Part shown: positions 17,358 through 24,646 of the stretch, piece after piece
Numbering within the stretch: position 1 is the first letter of the stretch
Layout: each line of letters starts with the position of its first letter
Source of the DNA: Bacteroidia bacterium
GTDB lineage: Bacteria; Bacteroidota; Bacteroidia; JADZBD01
NCBI GenBank assembly: GCA_020054095.1
Contig: JAGVMA010000072.1
Span: forward strand, 62,001 to 126,000
Length of the DNA: 64,000 nt
Direction: 5' to 3'
Notes under the pieces: model-generated
What the model was told of the DNA's origin: nothing
What the model saw: only the letters and a program-made list of their open reading frames with translations
Databases searched by the model: none
Program-made: the position numbers and the translations under genes

Positions 17358-18422
17358 ATGAATTTTAGCGATTCATATACTGTAATAGGTGTTATGTCGG
17401 GCACATCGTTAGATGGGTTAGATATTGCGATTTGCGATTTTAAACTGCGTAATAATAAATGGATTTTCAGTATAAAAAAAGCACACACCGTAAAGTATTC
17501 AAAATCGTTTAAAACCAAGTTACAAATAGCGCCCACGCTTAGCGGTGAGCGGTTAACTTTTTTAGATGTAGAGCTGGGCAGATTCATTGGCACTGAAGTA
17601 AATAGGTTTTGTAAAAAACACAATTGCAAACCTCATTTGGTTGCATCGCATGGTCATACTGTTTTTCATCAGCCACAAAAAAGCATGACTTTGCAAATTG
17701 GCAACGGAGCTTTTATTGCCGCGTGTTGTAAAACCACTGTTGTTTCTCATTTCAGAACACTTGATGTAGCTCTTAAAGGGCAGGGTGCACCTTTGGTGCC
17801 TATTGGCGATGAACTACTATTTAAGAATTATGATGCTTGCCTCAACTTAGGTGGCTTTGCCAATATTTCGTTTTCGCAAAATCGAAAAAGAATAGCATTT
17901 GATATATGCCCGGTAAACCTGGTGCTTAACGCATTGGCTAATCAATTAAATAAAGAATACGATGATGCAGGAGAAATTGCTAAAAGCGGAGAACTAAATC
18001 CATCTCTATTAAAACAGCTAAACAATCTTAGCTTTTATAAAAAGGAGGGGCCAAAATCGCTTGGTGTCGAGTGGGTTAATAATTATGTTTTTCCTTTACT
18101 TAAAAATGATTCTGTACCAAATTTAATGCGCACCTTTTGTGAGCATGCAAGCACTCAAATAGCAAATACAATAAATAAAACGCCTAAAATCGAAAAAGTT
18201 TTAGCCACCGGTGGTGGTGCTTACAATGCGTTTTTAATTCAATTGATAAATCAAAAAGCAAATCAATCGTTACTCGTTCCTGATAAAAATACAATTGAAT
18301 ACAAAGAGGCACTAATTTTTGCTTTTTTAGGATTGCTCCGATTTATGGAAAAAACAAATACATTAAAATCGGTAACGGGCGCAATAAAAGATAGTTCGGG
18401 CGGGGCAATTTATTTGCCATAA
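17358..18422 (+). CDS. anmK: Anhydro-N-acetylmuramic acid kinase AnmK
   Basis: 354 residues from the ATG at 17358 (an in-frame GTG at 17352 would add only two residues). It phosphorylates and opens 1,6-anhydroMurNAc to MurNAc-6-phosphate in peptidoglycan recycling. The family signature GVMSGTSLDGLDIA lies at the N-terminus. SHGHTVFHQP, the LNLGGFANIS segment and the C-terminal LATGGGAYNAFL phosphate-binding loop are all present. The gene ends at a very strong hairpin shared with the next minus-strand gene. The window also encodes NamZ (43123), another muramic-acid salvage enzyme. Confidence 0.96.
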   Translation: MNFSDSYTVIGVMSGTSLDGLDIAICDFKLRNNKWIFSIKKAHTVKYSKSFKTKLQIAPTLSGERLTFLDVELGRFIGTEVNRFCKKHNCKPHLVASHGHTVFHQPQKSMTLQIGNGAFIAACCKTTVVSHFRTLDVALKGQGAPLVPIGDELLFKNYDACLNLGGFANISFSQNRKRIAFDICPVNLVLNALANQLNKEYDDAGEIAKSGELNPSLLKQLNNLSFYKKEGPKSLGVEWVNNYVFPLLKNDSVPNLMRTFCEHASTQIANTINKTPKIEKVLATGGGAYNAFLIQLINQKANQSLLVPDKNTIEYKEALIFAFLGLLRFMEKTNTLKSVTGAIKDSSGGAIYLP

Positions 18423-18455
18423 AAAAAGCCCCCGCCTATGGCGGGGGCTTTTTTT
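18421..18455. terminator. Strong bidirectional terminator
   Basis: A perfect 16-bp stem (18421-18436 with 18440-18455) with a 3-base loop, a GC-rich core (GCCCCCGCC) and A/T runs on both sides. It terminates anmK and the converging gene at 18467. Confidence 0.95.
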
Positions 18456-18466
18456 AGTATAGTTTT

Positions 18467-18832
18467 TTAAAATCTATCATCATCAAAATAAACATCATCA
18501 TCGTCATCATCATCGTCATCTTTATCATTAAAGTTGAGGTCTTCTATTTTAATATCATCGTCCGATGAGATATCCATATCATCATCGCCACCTTCGTCTT
18601 CACGGTCGGTTACATCTTCTTCCTCATCTAAATCTTCCTCCTCATCATCATCTGCATCATCATCGTGTTTTTTACTTTTTGATGCTTTACCTTTTTTCTT
18701 TTCGGGTTTTTTAGCGGCTGCAATTTTTGCAGGTTTTTTTGCCGATGGTGCTTTAGCAGGTTTAGCAGGTTTTTTTGCTACTGCCTTGGCAGCGGTTTTT
18801 GCTTTTTTTACTTTTGGTTTCGATTTAGCCAT
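18467..18832 (-). CDS. Bipolar lysine-rich/aspartate-rich small protein
   Basis: 121 residues of almost pure low complexity. Residues 1-55 are Lys/Ala/Pro-rich with AKKPAK-type repeats, like bacterial histone H1-like tails. Residues 56-121 are dominated by Asp/Glu and end in a run of nine Asp followed by VYFDDDRF. No folded domain is apparent. A DNA- or RNA-associated protein with a charge-neutralising acidic tail is a reasonable guess, not a finding. The coding DNA contains repeated GAT/GAC triplets (for example 18476-18521), prone to slippage. It converges with anmK at a shared terminator. Confidence 0.75.
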   Translation of the reverse strand: MAKSKPKVKKAKTAAKAVAKKPAKPAKAPSAKKPAKIAAAKKPEKKKGKASKSKKHDDDADDDEEEDLDEEEDVTDREDEGGDDDMDISSDDDIKIEDLNFNDKDDDDDDDDDVYFDDDRF

Positions 18833-19122
18833 AAGTTCAAATTTTTTTTCCGATTAGGGTTTCTTATTTAGTGCTGTAAAAATAAAAGTCATTTTAATAC
18901 AAAACAAAAAAAATTTTATCACTTTTTTTGAAACCTTTTTGCCTCCTTTTTCGTTTCAAAGGTCAAATTCCTTCCTTATTGATTGTAACACTACTCCGTA
19001 ATTTCCATTCCTGCTGATTAATGTATGGCCATAGCTAAAAAAATTTAGCTCAGTTTATGGAAATTGCAATCTAAATGTGTCTTTATAGTAAAGCATCCCC
19101 AAAACGCTTAAAACTAATAGCC

Positions 19123-19899
19123 ATGTTTAACAATCAACAATTAAACGAACAAGTATTCGAACAAAGAAACAAAGTTTACGGAGCTTATGCTATCCGTAAA
19201 AATTACAACCGCAGCGTATTGGTTTCGGCCTTATTTGCAGCAAGTTTGTTTTTAGCTTTTGGTATTTCATCTGTTTTTAAAATCGAAAACACGGTTGCTA
19301 AACTCGAAATTCCTAAAGATTCATTCGTAATAACCGTAATAGATTTTCCTCCTAAAGTGAAAATTGACCTGCCTGTAAAAGTTGTTCAACCTAAAGTGTT
19401 GCCAAAATTGGTAGAAAATAATAATGTATTTACCCCAAGCGATACAGCCAAAAATACCACCGATATTGACATCACTAAAACAGGCCGGCAAGGCGACCCA
19501 AAAGGAACCGACAGCACAGGAACTATAATAGTGGGCACCGGTGGTGGCGGCAATCAACCGATAGATTCTACATTCTTAAAAACTTTTGAAGGCACAAGCG
19601 TGGATGCAAATCCGGAATTTCCCGGTGGCTATGCTGCAATGATGAAATTCTTAAAAGAAAATATCAAATATCCTACACTTGCAAAAGAAGAAGGAATATT
19701 TGGGACTGTATTTCTTTCTTTCGTGATTGATAGAGATGGCAATGTTACCGGCATCAATAATTTAAATATGGTGGAAGGCGGTTGTACAAAAGAAGCGGTG
19801 AGAGTTGTAGGCAAAATGCCAAAATGGACTCCCGGAAAATACAGGGGACAAAACGTATCAGTAAAATATACCTTACCGATTAAATTTTCATTAAAATAA
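19123..19899 (+). CDS. TonB family energy transducer (first copy)
   Basis: 258 residues from the ATG at 19123; an upstream ATG at 19075 would add 16 residues unlike the family. MFNNQQLNEQVFEQRNKVYGAYAIRKNYN is the usual cytoplasmic start of Bacteroidota TonB proteins. One membrane helix follows (about 24-44), then a periplasmic linker (FPPKVKIDLPVKVVQPKVLP) and a TonB C-terminal domain (EFPGGYAAMMKFLKENIKYPTLAKEEGIFG to LPIKFSLK). It transfers proton-motive energy from ExbB/ExbD to outer-membrane receptors. A 14-bp hairpin lies between it and exbB. Confidence 0.92.
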   Translation: MFNNQQLNEQVFEQRNKVYGAYAIRKNYNRSVLVSALFAASLFLAFGISSVFKIENTVAKLEIPKDSFVITVIDFPPKVKIDLPVKVVQPKVLPKLVENNNVFTPSDTAKNTTDIDITKTGRQGDPKGTDSTGTIIVGTGGGGNQPIDSTFLKTFEGTSVDANPEFPGGYAAMMKFLKENIKYPTLAKEEGIFGTVFLSFVIDRDGNVTGINNLNMVEGGCTKEAVRVVGKMPKWTPGKYRGQNVSVKYTLPIKFSLK

Positions 19900-19910
19900 T
19901 TTTTTAATAC

Positions 19911-19958
19911 TTGCACTAACAGTTAACTGTTTAAAAGTAAACTGTTAGTGCAATTTTT
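19911..19958 (+). terminator. Hairpin between tonB and exbB (terminator or partial attenuator)
   Basis: A perfect 14-bp stem, TTGCACTAACAGTT (19911-19924) with its complement at 19940-19953, followed by TTTTT. It looks like an intrinsic terminator within an otherwise co-oriented gene cluster, so it may set tonB to exbB ratios. The loop contains AACTGTTTAAA (19925-19935), the same 11-mer as the ends of the element at 9067. Confidence 0.75.
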
Positions 19959-20001
19959 AGTTGCGTGTGTAAGGTAATTTTGGATTACAAAAATTATTAT
20001 C

Positions 20002-20679
20002 ATGAGCTATACACTGTTGCAAGTTACAATGCCTGTTACCACCGAGCCACAAGAGGCTCATTTGTCGTTATTCGATTTACTGATAAAGGGCGGCTGGGTG
20101 ATGATACCTATTTTACTTCTGTTAGTAGTTGCAATATGGGTTTTCTTCGAGCGACTAATTGCCATATCAAGGGCAAACAAAGGCGATAAGAATTTCATGG
20201 ATAATATTCGCGATTTGATGCTTACCGGAAATATGGATGGAGCAAAAGCATTTTGCAAAAACTCAAACACTCCGCAAGCGCGTGTAGTAGAAAAAGGAAT
20301 ACAACGACTTGGCAAACCGGTAAACGAAATAGAAGCCGCCATGCAAGATGCCGGAAAGTTAGAACTGTATAAAGTAGAAAAAGGATTAAGCATATTAAGC
20401 ATAGTTGGCCGCATAGCACCCATGCTCGGCTTTATAGGAACAATAATAGGCGTGATAAATATATTTTACAAAATATCGCTTTCAAAAACTGTGGAGATAG
20501 ATGTAATTTCTGAAGGATTGTATCAGAAAATGATTACGAGTGCGGCAGGTTTAACAATAGGTGTTTTTGCATTTGTGTGCTATAATATTTTAAATATGAT
20601 GGTAGATAAAATTGTAAACCGGATGGAAACATCATCAGCGCAATTTATGGATGTAATTAACGAACCTTCAAAACAGTAA
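20002..20679 (+). CDS. exbB: MotA/TolQ/ExbB proton channel protein
   Basis: 225 residues with three membrane helices (about 30-52, 130-155 and 172-197). The conserved channel segment is LSILSIVGRIAPMLGFIGTIIGVINIF, followed by ITSAAGLTIGVFAFVCYNIL. It forms the pentameric proton channel that, with ExbD, powers TonB. It lies 2 bp upstream of exbD. The TonB/ExbD neighbours favour ExbB over TolQ, though the TolA-like second TonB downstream leaves a Tol-type role possible. Confidence 0.93.
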   Translation: MSYTLLQVTMPVTTEPQEAHLSLFDLLIKGGWVMIPILLLLVVAIWVFFERLIAISRANKGDKNFMDNIRDLMLTGNMDGAKAFCKNSNTPQARVVEKGIQRLGKPVNEIEAAMQDAGKLELYKVEKGLSILSIVGRIAPMLGFIGTIIGVINIFYKISLSKTVEIDVISEGLYQKMITSAAGLTIGVFAFVCYNILNMMVDKIVNRMETSSAQFMDVINEPSKQ

Positions 20680-20681
20680 AC

Positions 20682-21083
20682 ATGAATTTGAGAAGAAGAC
20701 ACAAAGAAGGAGCCGAGGTAAGCACCGAATCGTTAAACGACATCATGTTTTTTTTGCTTTTGTTTTTCTTAATTCTATCCACGCTGGTAAACCCCAGTGT
20801 GATAAAAGTTAATTTACCATCATCAAAAAACACACAGCAGATAGACATGAAACCTATTCCGCTGGTGGTTACAAAAGAGCGAAATTATTTTTTAAATAAT
20901 CAGCCGGTGGAATTATCAAACCTCGAAACTGCAATACAGGCAGCCGTTGCACCTATGAAAGAACCATCCATCATTCTGCAAATTGACAACACGCTAAGTG
21001 TTCAGGATTTAGTAGATGTGATGCAAATAGGAGCAAAACTTAAAGTAAAAATGGTTTTGGGAACCAAACCACCTAACGCATAA
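20682..21083 (+). CDS. exbD: ExbD/TolR biopolymer transport protein
   Basis: 133 residues. A basic N-terminus (MNLRRRHKEG) leads to a single membrane helix whose start carries the proton-relay Asp in SLNDIMFFLLLFFLILST. A small periplasmic domain follows (SKNTQQIDMKPIPLVVTK to KVKMVLGTKPPNA). It is the stator partner of ExbB. The spacing of 2 bp before and 10 bp after shows one operon with exbB and the second tonB. Confidence 0.93.
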   Translation: MNLRRRHKEGAEVSTESLNDIMFFLLLFFLILSTLVNPSVIKVNLPSSKNTQQIDMKPIPLVVTKERNYFLNNQPVELSNLETAIQAAVAPMKEPSIILQIDNTLSVQDLVDVMQIGAKLKVKMVLGTKPPNA

Positions 21084-21093
21084 AAAAAATACC

Positions 21094-21903
21094 ATGCAAG
21101 CAACACTCGAAACCAGAAATAAAACACTGGCCACTATTTACACCGCTATTTGTTTGGCAGTTTTTATGTTTATCATTTTCTGGATAAACTTTGTTACGCC
21201 CATTCCGCCATTTGAAGGAAGCGGTGAGCCGGGCATTGAAGTAAATTTTGGTGTTACCGATGAAGGCATGGGAACCGATTACTCATACAATACACCAAGC
21301 AATCCTGAAAACAACACATCACGAAATACAGATGAAAACAATGATGATGGAGAATCGGAGAACAATGAAGTGATAACATCGGATGTGAATGATAACAATG
21401 TAGTGGTGAAGCCCGATAAAAAGAAAAAGCAAGAAGATAAAAAACAAACGGAGCAACAGCCCGACCAAAATTTGCAAAACGCGTTCAATAATTTTAATGA
21501 TAAAAGCAGCGATGGCGATAAAAACAAAAACGGTAACCAAGGGAAACCCGAAGGAGGCGATTCGAAAAATTATAACGGTGATAATAAAAATGGAAATAAC
21601 GGAGATGGTGATAAAGGCAAAGGTGGCTACGGCTACAAAACAAATTTAAAAGGGCGACTGCTTTTAACTCCGCCCGAAAAAATTACAAGTTTTACAGAAG
21701 AGTCAATAATAGTAGTGGAAATAGAAGTGGATAAAAATGGGAAGGTGGTGAATGCGGAAGTGAATAGAAGTAAATCTACCAATCCGAAATACGATGTGTG
21801 CGCCAAAGCCCGGCAAGCGGCAATGAAAATGAAATTTAATGCCAGCCCCGATGGAACAATTGAACAAAAAGGAACAGTTACCTTTGAGTTCAAATTGGAG
21901 TGA
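21094..21903 (+). CDS. TonB/TolA-like energy transducer with an Asn/Asp/Lys/Gly-rich linker (second copy)
   Basis: 269 residues. One N-terminal membrane helix (about 15-37) is followed by about 130 residues of low-complexity linker rich in Asn, Asp, Lys, Gly and Gln (KPDKKKKQEDKKQTEQQP, NGDNKNGNNGDGDKGKGG) instead of the Pro-rich linker of classical TonB. The C-terminal domain (LLTPPEKITSFTEESIIVVEIEVDKNGKVV onward) is the TonB-like beta fold. Its place right after exbD argues for energy transduction, and the linker style resembles TolA. Its stop overlaps the folC start. Confidence 0.85.
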   Translation: MQATLETRNKTLATIYTAICLAVFMFIIFWINFVTPIPPFEGSGEPGIEVNFGVTDEGMGTDYSYNTPSNPENNTSRNTDENNDDGESENNEVITSDVNDNNVVVKPDKKKKQEDKKQTEQQPDQNLQNAFNNFNDKSSDGDKNKNGNQGKPEGGDSKNYNGDNKNGNNGDGDKGKGGYGYKTNLKGRLLLTPPEKITSFTEESIIVVEIEVDKNGKVVNAEVNRSKSTNPKYDVCAKARQAAMKMKFNASPDGTIEQKGTVTFEFKLE

Positions 21904-23189
21904 TGAATTACACACAAACCCTTAATTATTTATATAGCAAGTTGCCCATGTATCAGCGGGTGGGTGCTGCTGCATACAAACCTAATTTGGATAATACCTT
22001 AGCGCTGTGCAAGTTGGTTGGTAATCCCGAAAAAAAAATAAAAACCATACACATTGCCGGCACAAACGGCAAGGGCTCCACATCTCACATGATTGCTTCG
22101 GTATTGCAAGAGGCTGGTTACAAAGTGGGGCTTTATACATCTCCGCATTTAAAAGATTTTAGAGAGCGAATAAAAATAAATGGCAAAATGATTTCGCAAT
22201 CGTTTATTGTAGATTTTGTAAAACAATACCGCGCAGCATTTGAAAACATTGAACCCTCTTTTTTTGAAATGACCGTGGCACTTGCATTTGATTATTTTGA
22301 AAAACAGAAAGTGGATGTTGCAATTATTGAAGTGGGTTTAGGCGGTCGTTTGGATTCCACTAATGTGATTACCCCGCTTGTTTCCGTTATTACCAATATT
22401 AGTTACGACCACATGAATTTGCTCGGCAACACATTGCCAAAAATTGCAGCAGAAAAAGCGGGCATAATAAAACCTAATGGCATTGTGGTTATCAGTGAAA
22501 AGCAAAAGAAAATAAAAGCGATTTTTGAGCAAAAAGCGAAAAAAGAAAATGCCACTCTAATTTATGCAACCGATTTTTTAAAAGTAAAAAATGCTAAAAC
22601 TGTATTCGAGAAAAATAAATGCTTACTCAAATACAGCATAAAAAAAGCCGGAACAAACTTCTGTGAGTTGCCTGGGCTTTACCAGCAAAAAAACATATCT
22701 GCCGTGTTTACCACTTGCTTTTTACTCGATACTTTTTTTGATTTTAATATTTCTAAAAAACAGACGGCCGCAGGAATAAAAAATGTAATTACTAATACCG
22801 GATTATTAGGAAGGTGGCAAGTGCTTGATAAATCTCCGATTACTATTGCGGATACAGGGCATAACGAAGCAGGGATAAAAGAAGTTTTGAAAATGATAAA
22901 GCTTACACCACATAATAAATTACATTTTGTATTGGGTGTTGTAAATGACAAAGACATAAAATCAATTTTAAAATTATTGCCTAAAAAAGCGCACTACTAT
23001 TTTTGTAAAGCCAAAATTGCTCGCGCGTTAAATGAATACGATTTAGAAAGACAAGCATCTGTTTTTGGCTTAAACGGCAAAGCATTTAAAACGGTAAAAT
23101 CGGCTATAAAAGCAGCACGAAAATATGCAAAAAAACGCGATTTAATTTTTATTGGCGGCAGCACATTTACAGTAGCCGATGCGATTTGA
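21903..23189 (+). CDS. folC: Bifunctional folylpolyglutamate synthase/dihydrofolate synthase
   Basis: 428 residues. An ATP-dependent Mur-ligase-fold enzyme that adds glutamate to dihydropteroate and folates. The P-loop is IAGTNGKGSTSHMIASVL (about 52-69). The GLYTSPHLKDFRERI motif, VAIIEVGLGGRLDSTN and ISYDHMNLLGNTLPKIAAEKAGIIK are all family hallmarks, and the C-terminal domain holds ADTGHNEAGIKEV. The ATG at 21903 overlaps the preceding TGA by one base; a GTG three bases earlier is less likely. Translational coupling to the second tonB gene is likely. Confidence 0.95.
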   Translation: MNYTQTLNYLYSKLPMYQRVGAAAYKPNLDNTLALCKLVGNPEKKIKTIHIAGTNGKGSTSHMIASVLQEAGYKVGLYTSPHLKDFRERIKINGKMISQSFIVDFVKQYRAAFENIEPSFFEMTVALAFDYFEKQKVDVAIIEVGLGGRLDSTNVITPLVSVITNISYDHMNLLGNTLPKIAAEKAGIIKPNGIVVISEKQKKIKAIFEQKAKKENATLIYATDFLKVKNAKTVFEKNKCLLKYSIKKAGTNFCELPGLYQQKNISAVFTTCFLLDTFFDFNISKKQTAAGIKNVITNTGLLGRWQVLDKSPITIADTGHNEAGIKEVLKMIKLTPHNKLHFVLGVVNDKDIKSILKLLPKKAHYYFCKAKIARALNEYDLERQASVFGLNGKAFKTVKSAIKAARKYAKKRDLIFIGGSTFTVADAI

Positions 23190-23197
23190 AAAAAGAT

Positions 23198-23227
23198 TTT
23201 GCACATTCATAAAAGTAGTTATATTTG
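23198..23227 (+). promoter_or_regulatory. Promoter of tRNA-Val
   Basis: TTTG (23198-23201) and TATATTTG (23220-23227), 18 bases apart, match the Bacteroidota primary-sigma consensus TTTG-N18-TAnnTTTG. The tRNA starts 14 bases past the -7 box. Confidence 0.8.
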
Positions 23228-23240
23228 CAGCCCTAATTAA

Positions 23241-23315
23241 GGGAGCTTAGCTCAGCTGGTTTAGAGCACCTGCCTTACAAGCAGGGGGTCACAGGTTCGA
23301 ACCCTGTAGCTCCCA
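23241..23315 (+). tRNA. tRNA-Val (anticodon TAC)
   Basis: A 75-base cloverleaf. The acceptor stem is GGGAGCT (23241-23247) with AGCTCCC (23308-23314), and the discriminator is A at 23315. The D arm starts TAGCTCAGCTGG, the anticodon stem CCTGC/GCAGG encloses CTTACAA with anticodon TAC, and the T arm is ACAGGTTCGAACCCTGT. CCA is not encoded. It has its own promoter and is followed at once by a terminator hairpin. Confidence 0.97.
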
Positions 23316-23317
23316 CT

Positions 23318-23348
23318 AATCGCCCCTCAAATTTGTGGGGCGATTTTT
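23318..23348 (+). terminator. Intrinsic terminator after tRNA-Val
   Basis: AATCGCCCC (23318-23326) pairs with GGGGCGATT (23337-23345) around a 10-base loop, followed by TTT. Confidence 0.85.
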
Positions 23349-23350
23349 AT

Positions 23351-23494
23351 ATGCACTATGTTGATATCATATATAGCGATTTAGCTGATAGTTATTATGT
23401 TGGTGAAACCACCGGTGTGGGAGAAAGAGTGGCTCAACATAACACAGGTCTTATAAACGTATCACAAATAATAAATAACCATTGCTTTAACTAA
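23351..23494 (+). pseudogene. GIY-YIG nuclease-like remnant
   Basis: A 47-codon frame starting MHYVDIIYSDLADSYYVGET and continuing GERVAQHNTGL. This is the start of a small GIY-YIG protein (normally about 80-100 residues, beginning HYVYILYS...YYVGES...RLAQHNSG). After the AQHNTG element the homology stops, and the last ~13 residues are unrelated, so the second half is lost. Such small GIY-YIG genes often sit next to tRNA genes in Bacteroidota. It is probably non-functional. Confidence 0.7.
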
Positions 23495-23506
23495 GACTTG
23501 AATTTT

Positions 23507-23536
23507 TTTGACATTATAATTTTCTACATACATTTG
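23507..23536 (+). promoter_or_regulatory. Promoter of the thr leader and thrBC
   Basis: TTTG (23507-23510) and TACATTTG (23529-23536) with 18 bases between, the same geometry as the tRNA-Val promoter. Transcription would begin near 23543, only a few bases before the leader-peptide ATG at 23548. Confidence 0.8.
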
Positions 23537-23547
23537 CGCTCGTAAAA

Positions 23548-23610
23548 ATGAGAACACATAATTCAATAATCAATATTACAATAACAACGATTACTACAAT
23601 TCGATTGTAG
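23548..23610 (+). CDS. thrL: Threonine operon leader peptide
   Basis: A 20-codon frame encoding MRTHNSIINITITTITTIRL. Six residues are Thr and six Ile, with eight Thr/Ile codons in a row at positions 11-18. This is the design of thr attenuation leaders: E. coli thrL is likewise a Thr/Ile string before its thr genes. Its stop codon lies inside the right arm of a 7-bp hairpin (23594-23600 with 23604-23610), and an intrinsic terminator follows before thrB. Uncoupled or scarce Thr-tRNA or Ile-tRNA would stall a ribosome on this string. The symbol is by analogy. Confidence 0.85.
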   Translation: MRTHNSIINITITTITTIRL

Positions 23611-23668
23611 CGAGAGTGTATTGTATTATTTGAAAAACGCCTCGCAAATAATTGCGGGGCGTTTTTTT
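23594..23668 (+). promoter_or_regulatory. Threonine attenuator: pause hairpin, antiterminator and terminator
   Basis: Segment 1 (CTACAAT, 23594-23600) pairs with segment 2 (ATTGTAG, 23604-23610). The following GCGAG (23610-23614) can instead pair with CTCGC (23641-23645), which is also the left arm of the terminator. The terminator is a stem of about 15 bp (23633-23647 with 23652-23666, one G-T pair) with a 4-base loop and an eight-T run. A ribosome stalled on the Thr/Ile codons would cover segment 1, free segment 2 for segment 3 and break the terminator, letting thrB and thrC be made. Confidence 0.8.
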
Positions 23669-23689
23669 TGATTTAAAAAATAAATAAAT

Positions 23690-24634
23690 ATGAAAAATAA
23701 ATTTATTACAGTTTCTGCTCCGGCAACGGTTGCCAATGTTGCCTGTGGTTTTGATGCAATTGGATTTGCCGTAAACAATCCGTGTGATATTGTTTCTGTT
23801 GGCTTAACAAATTTCCCCGGTATTCATATTCATCCAATTGGAGGTGCGTACGGAAGTTTACTTTCTACAAAAGCAGAAATTAATACTGCCGGAGTAGCTA
23901 TACAATCGTTTCTAAATAAAACAAAATACAAAGGAGGAGTTGAAGTAAATTTAACCAAAAACTTGCCATTAGGTAGTGGCATGGGATCGAGTGCCGCAAG
24001 TGCAGCCGCAGCGGTTTATGCAATTAATCTTTTATTTGATAATTTATTTACAGCCGAAGACTTAATACCATTTGCTATGGAAGCTGAGCGCATTGCTTGT
24101 GGCACGGCACATGCAGATAATGTTGCACCGGCATTGCTCGGGGGTTTTGTATTGATTCGCGGCTACAATCCATTAGATGTAGTACAAATTCCATTTCCGG
24201 AAAATTTATATTGTACGATAGTTCACCCGCATATTGAGCTGCGTACCGAAGACTCAAGAAAAGTATTGCCCAAGGAAATATCTTTGAAAAACGGAGTTAC
24301 GCAGTGGAGTAATTTTGCCGGACTCATTTCAGGGCTTACCACAAAAAACTATGAACTTATAGGCCGATCTCTTCAGGATGTAATTGTTGAGCCGGTTAGA
24401 GCAACGCTCATTCCGGGATTTAACGAAGTAAAACAATCGGCAATTAACTCCGGTGTTTTAGGGTGCAGCATTTCCGGCTCAGGCCCTTCCGTTTTCGCAT
24501 TATCGACAGATGAAAGCATTGCAAACAGGGCCGCTATTGCCATGCAGCAAGCATTTGCAAACTATCGTTTAAAAACAGATGCTTACCTATCGCCAATCAA
24601 CATAAATAAGCCACAAATTATTTCTAACAATTAA
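23690..24634 (+). CDS. thrB: Homoserine kinase ThrB
   Basis: 314 residues, a GHMP-family kinase that phosphorylates homoserine in threonine synthesis. The ATP-binding GHMP motif is LPLGSGMGSSAASAAAAV (about 86-103), preceded by SAPATVANVACGFDAIGFAV at the N-terminus. The C-terminal motif is GVLGCSISGSGPSVFAL. It is the first structural gene after the attenuator and lies 12 bp before thrC. The bifunctional aspartokinase/homoserine dehydrogenase gene (thrA), often first in this operon, is not here. Confidence 0.97.
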   Translation: MKNKFITVSAPATVANVACGFDAIGFAVNNPCDIVSVGLTNFPGIHIHPIGGAYGSLLSTKAEINTAGVAIQSFLNKTKYKGGVEVNLTKNLPLGSGMGSSAASAAAAVYAINLLFDNLFTAEDLIPFAMEAERIACGTAHADNVAPALLGGFVLIRGYNPLDVVQIPFPENLYCTIVHPHIELRTEDSRKVLPKEISLKNGVTQWSNFAGLISGLTTKNYELIGRSLQDVIVEPVRATLIPGFNEVKQSAINSGVLGCSISGSGPSVFALSTDESIANRAAIAMQQAFANYRLKTDAYLSPININKPQIISNN

Positions 24635-24646
24635 ATTTTTAGAACA

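Noticed and set aside
18467-18832. The basic/acidic protein as a sequencing or translation artefact
   Set aside because: A clean start, stop, convergent terminator and consistent two-part composition favour a real gene.
20058-20423. A 121-codon minus-strand frame over exbB
   Set aside because: Shadow of the ExbB coding sequence with no independent support.
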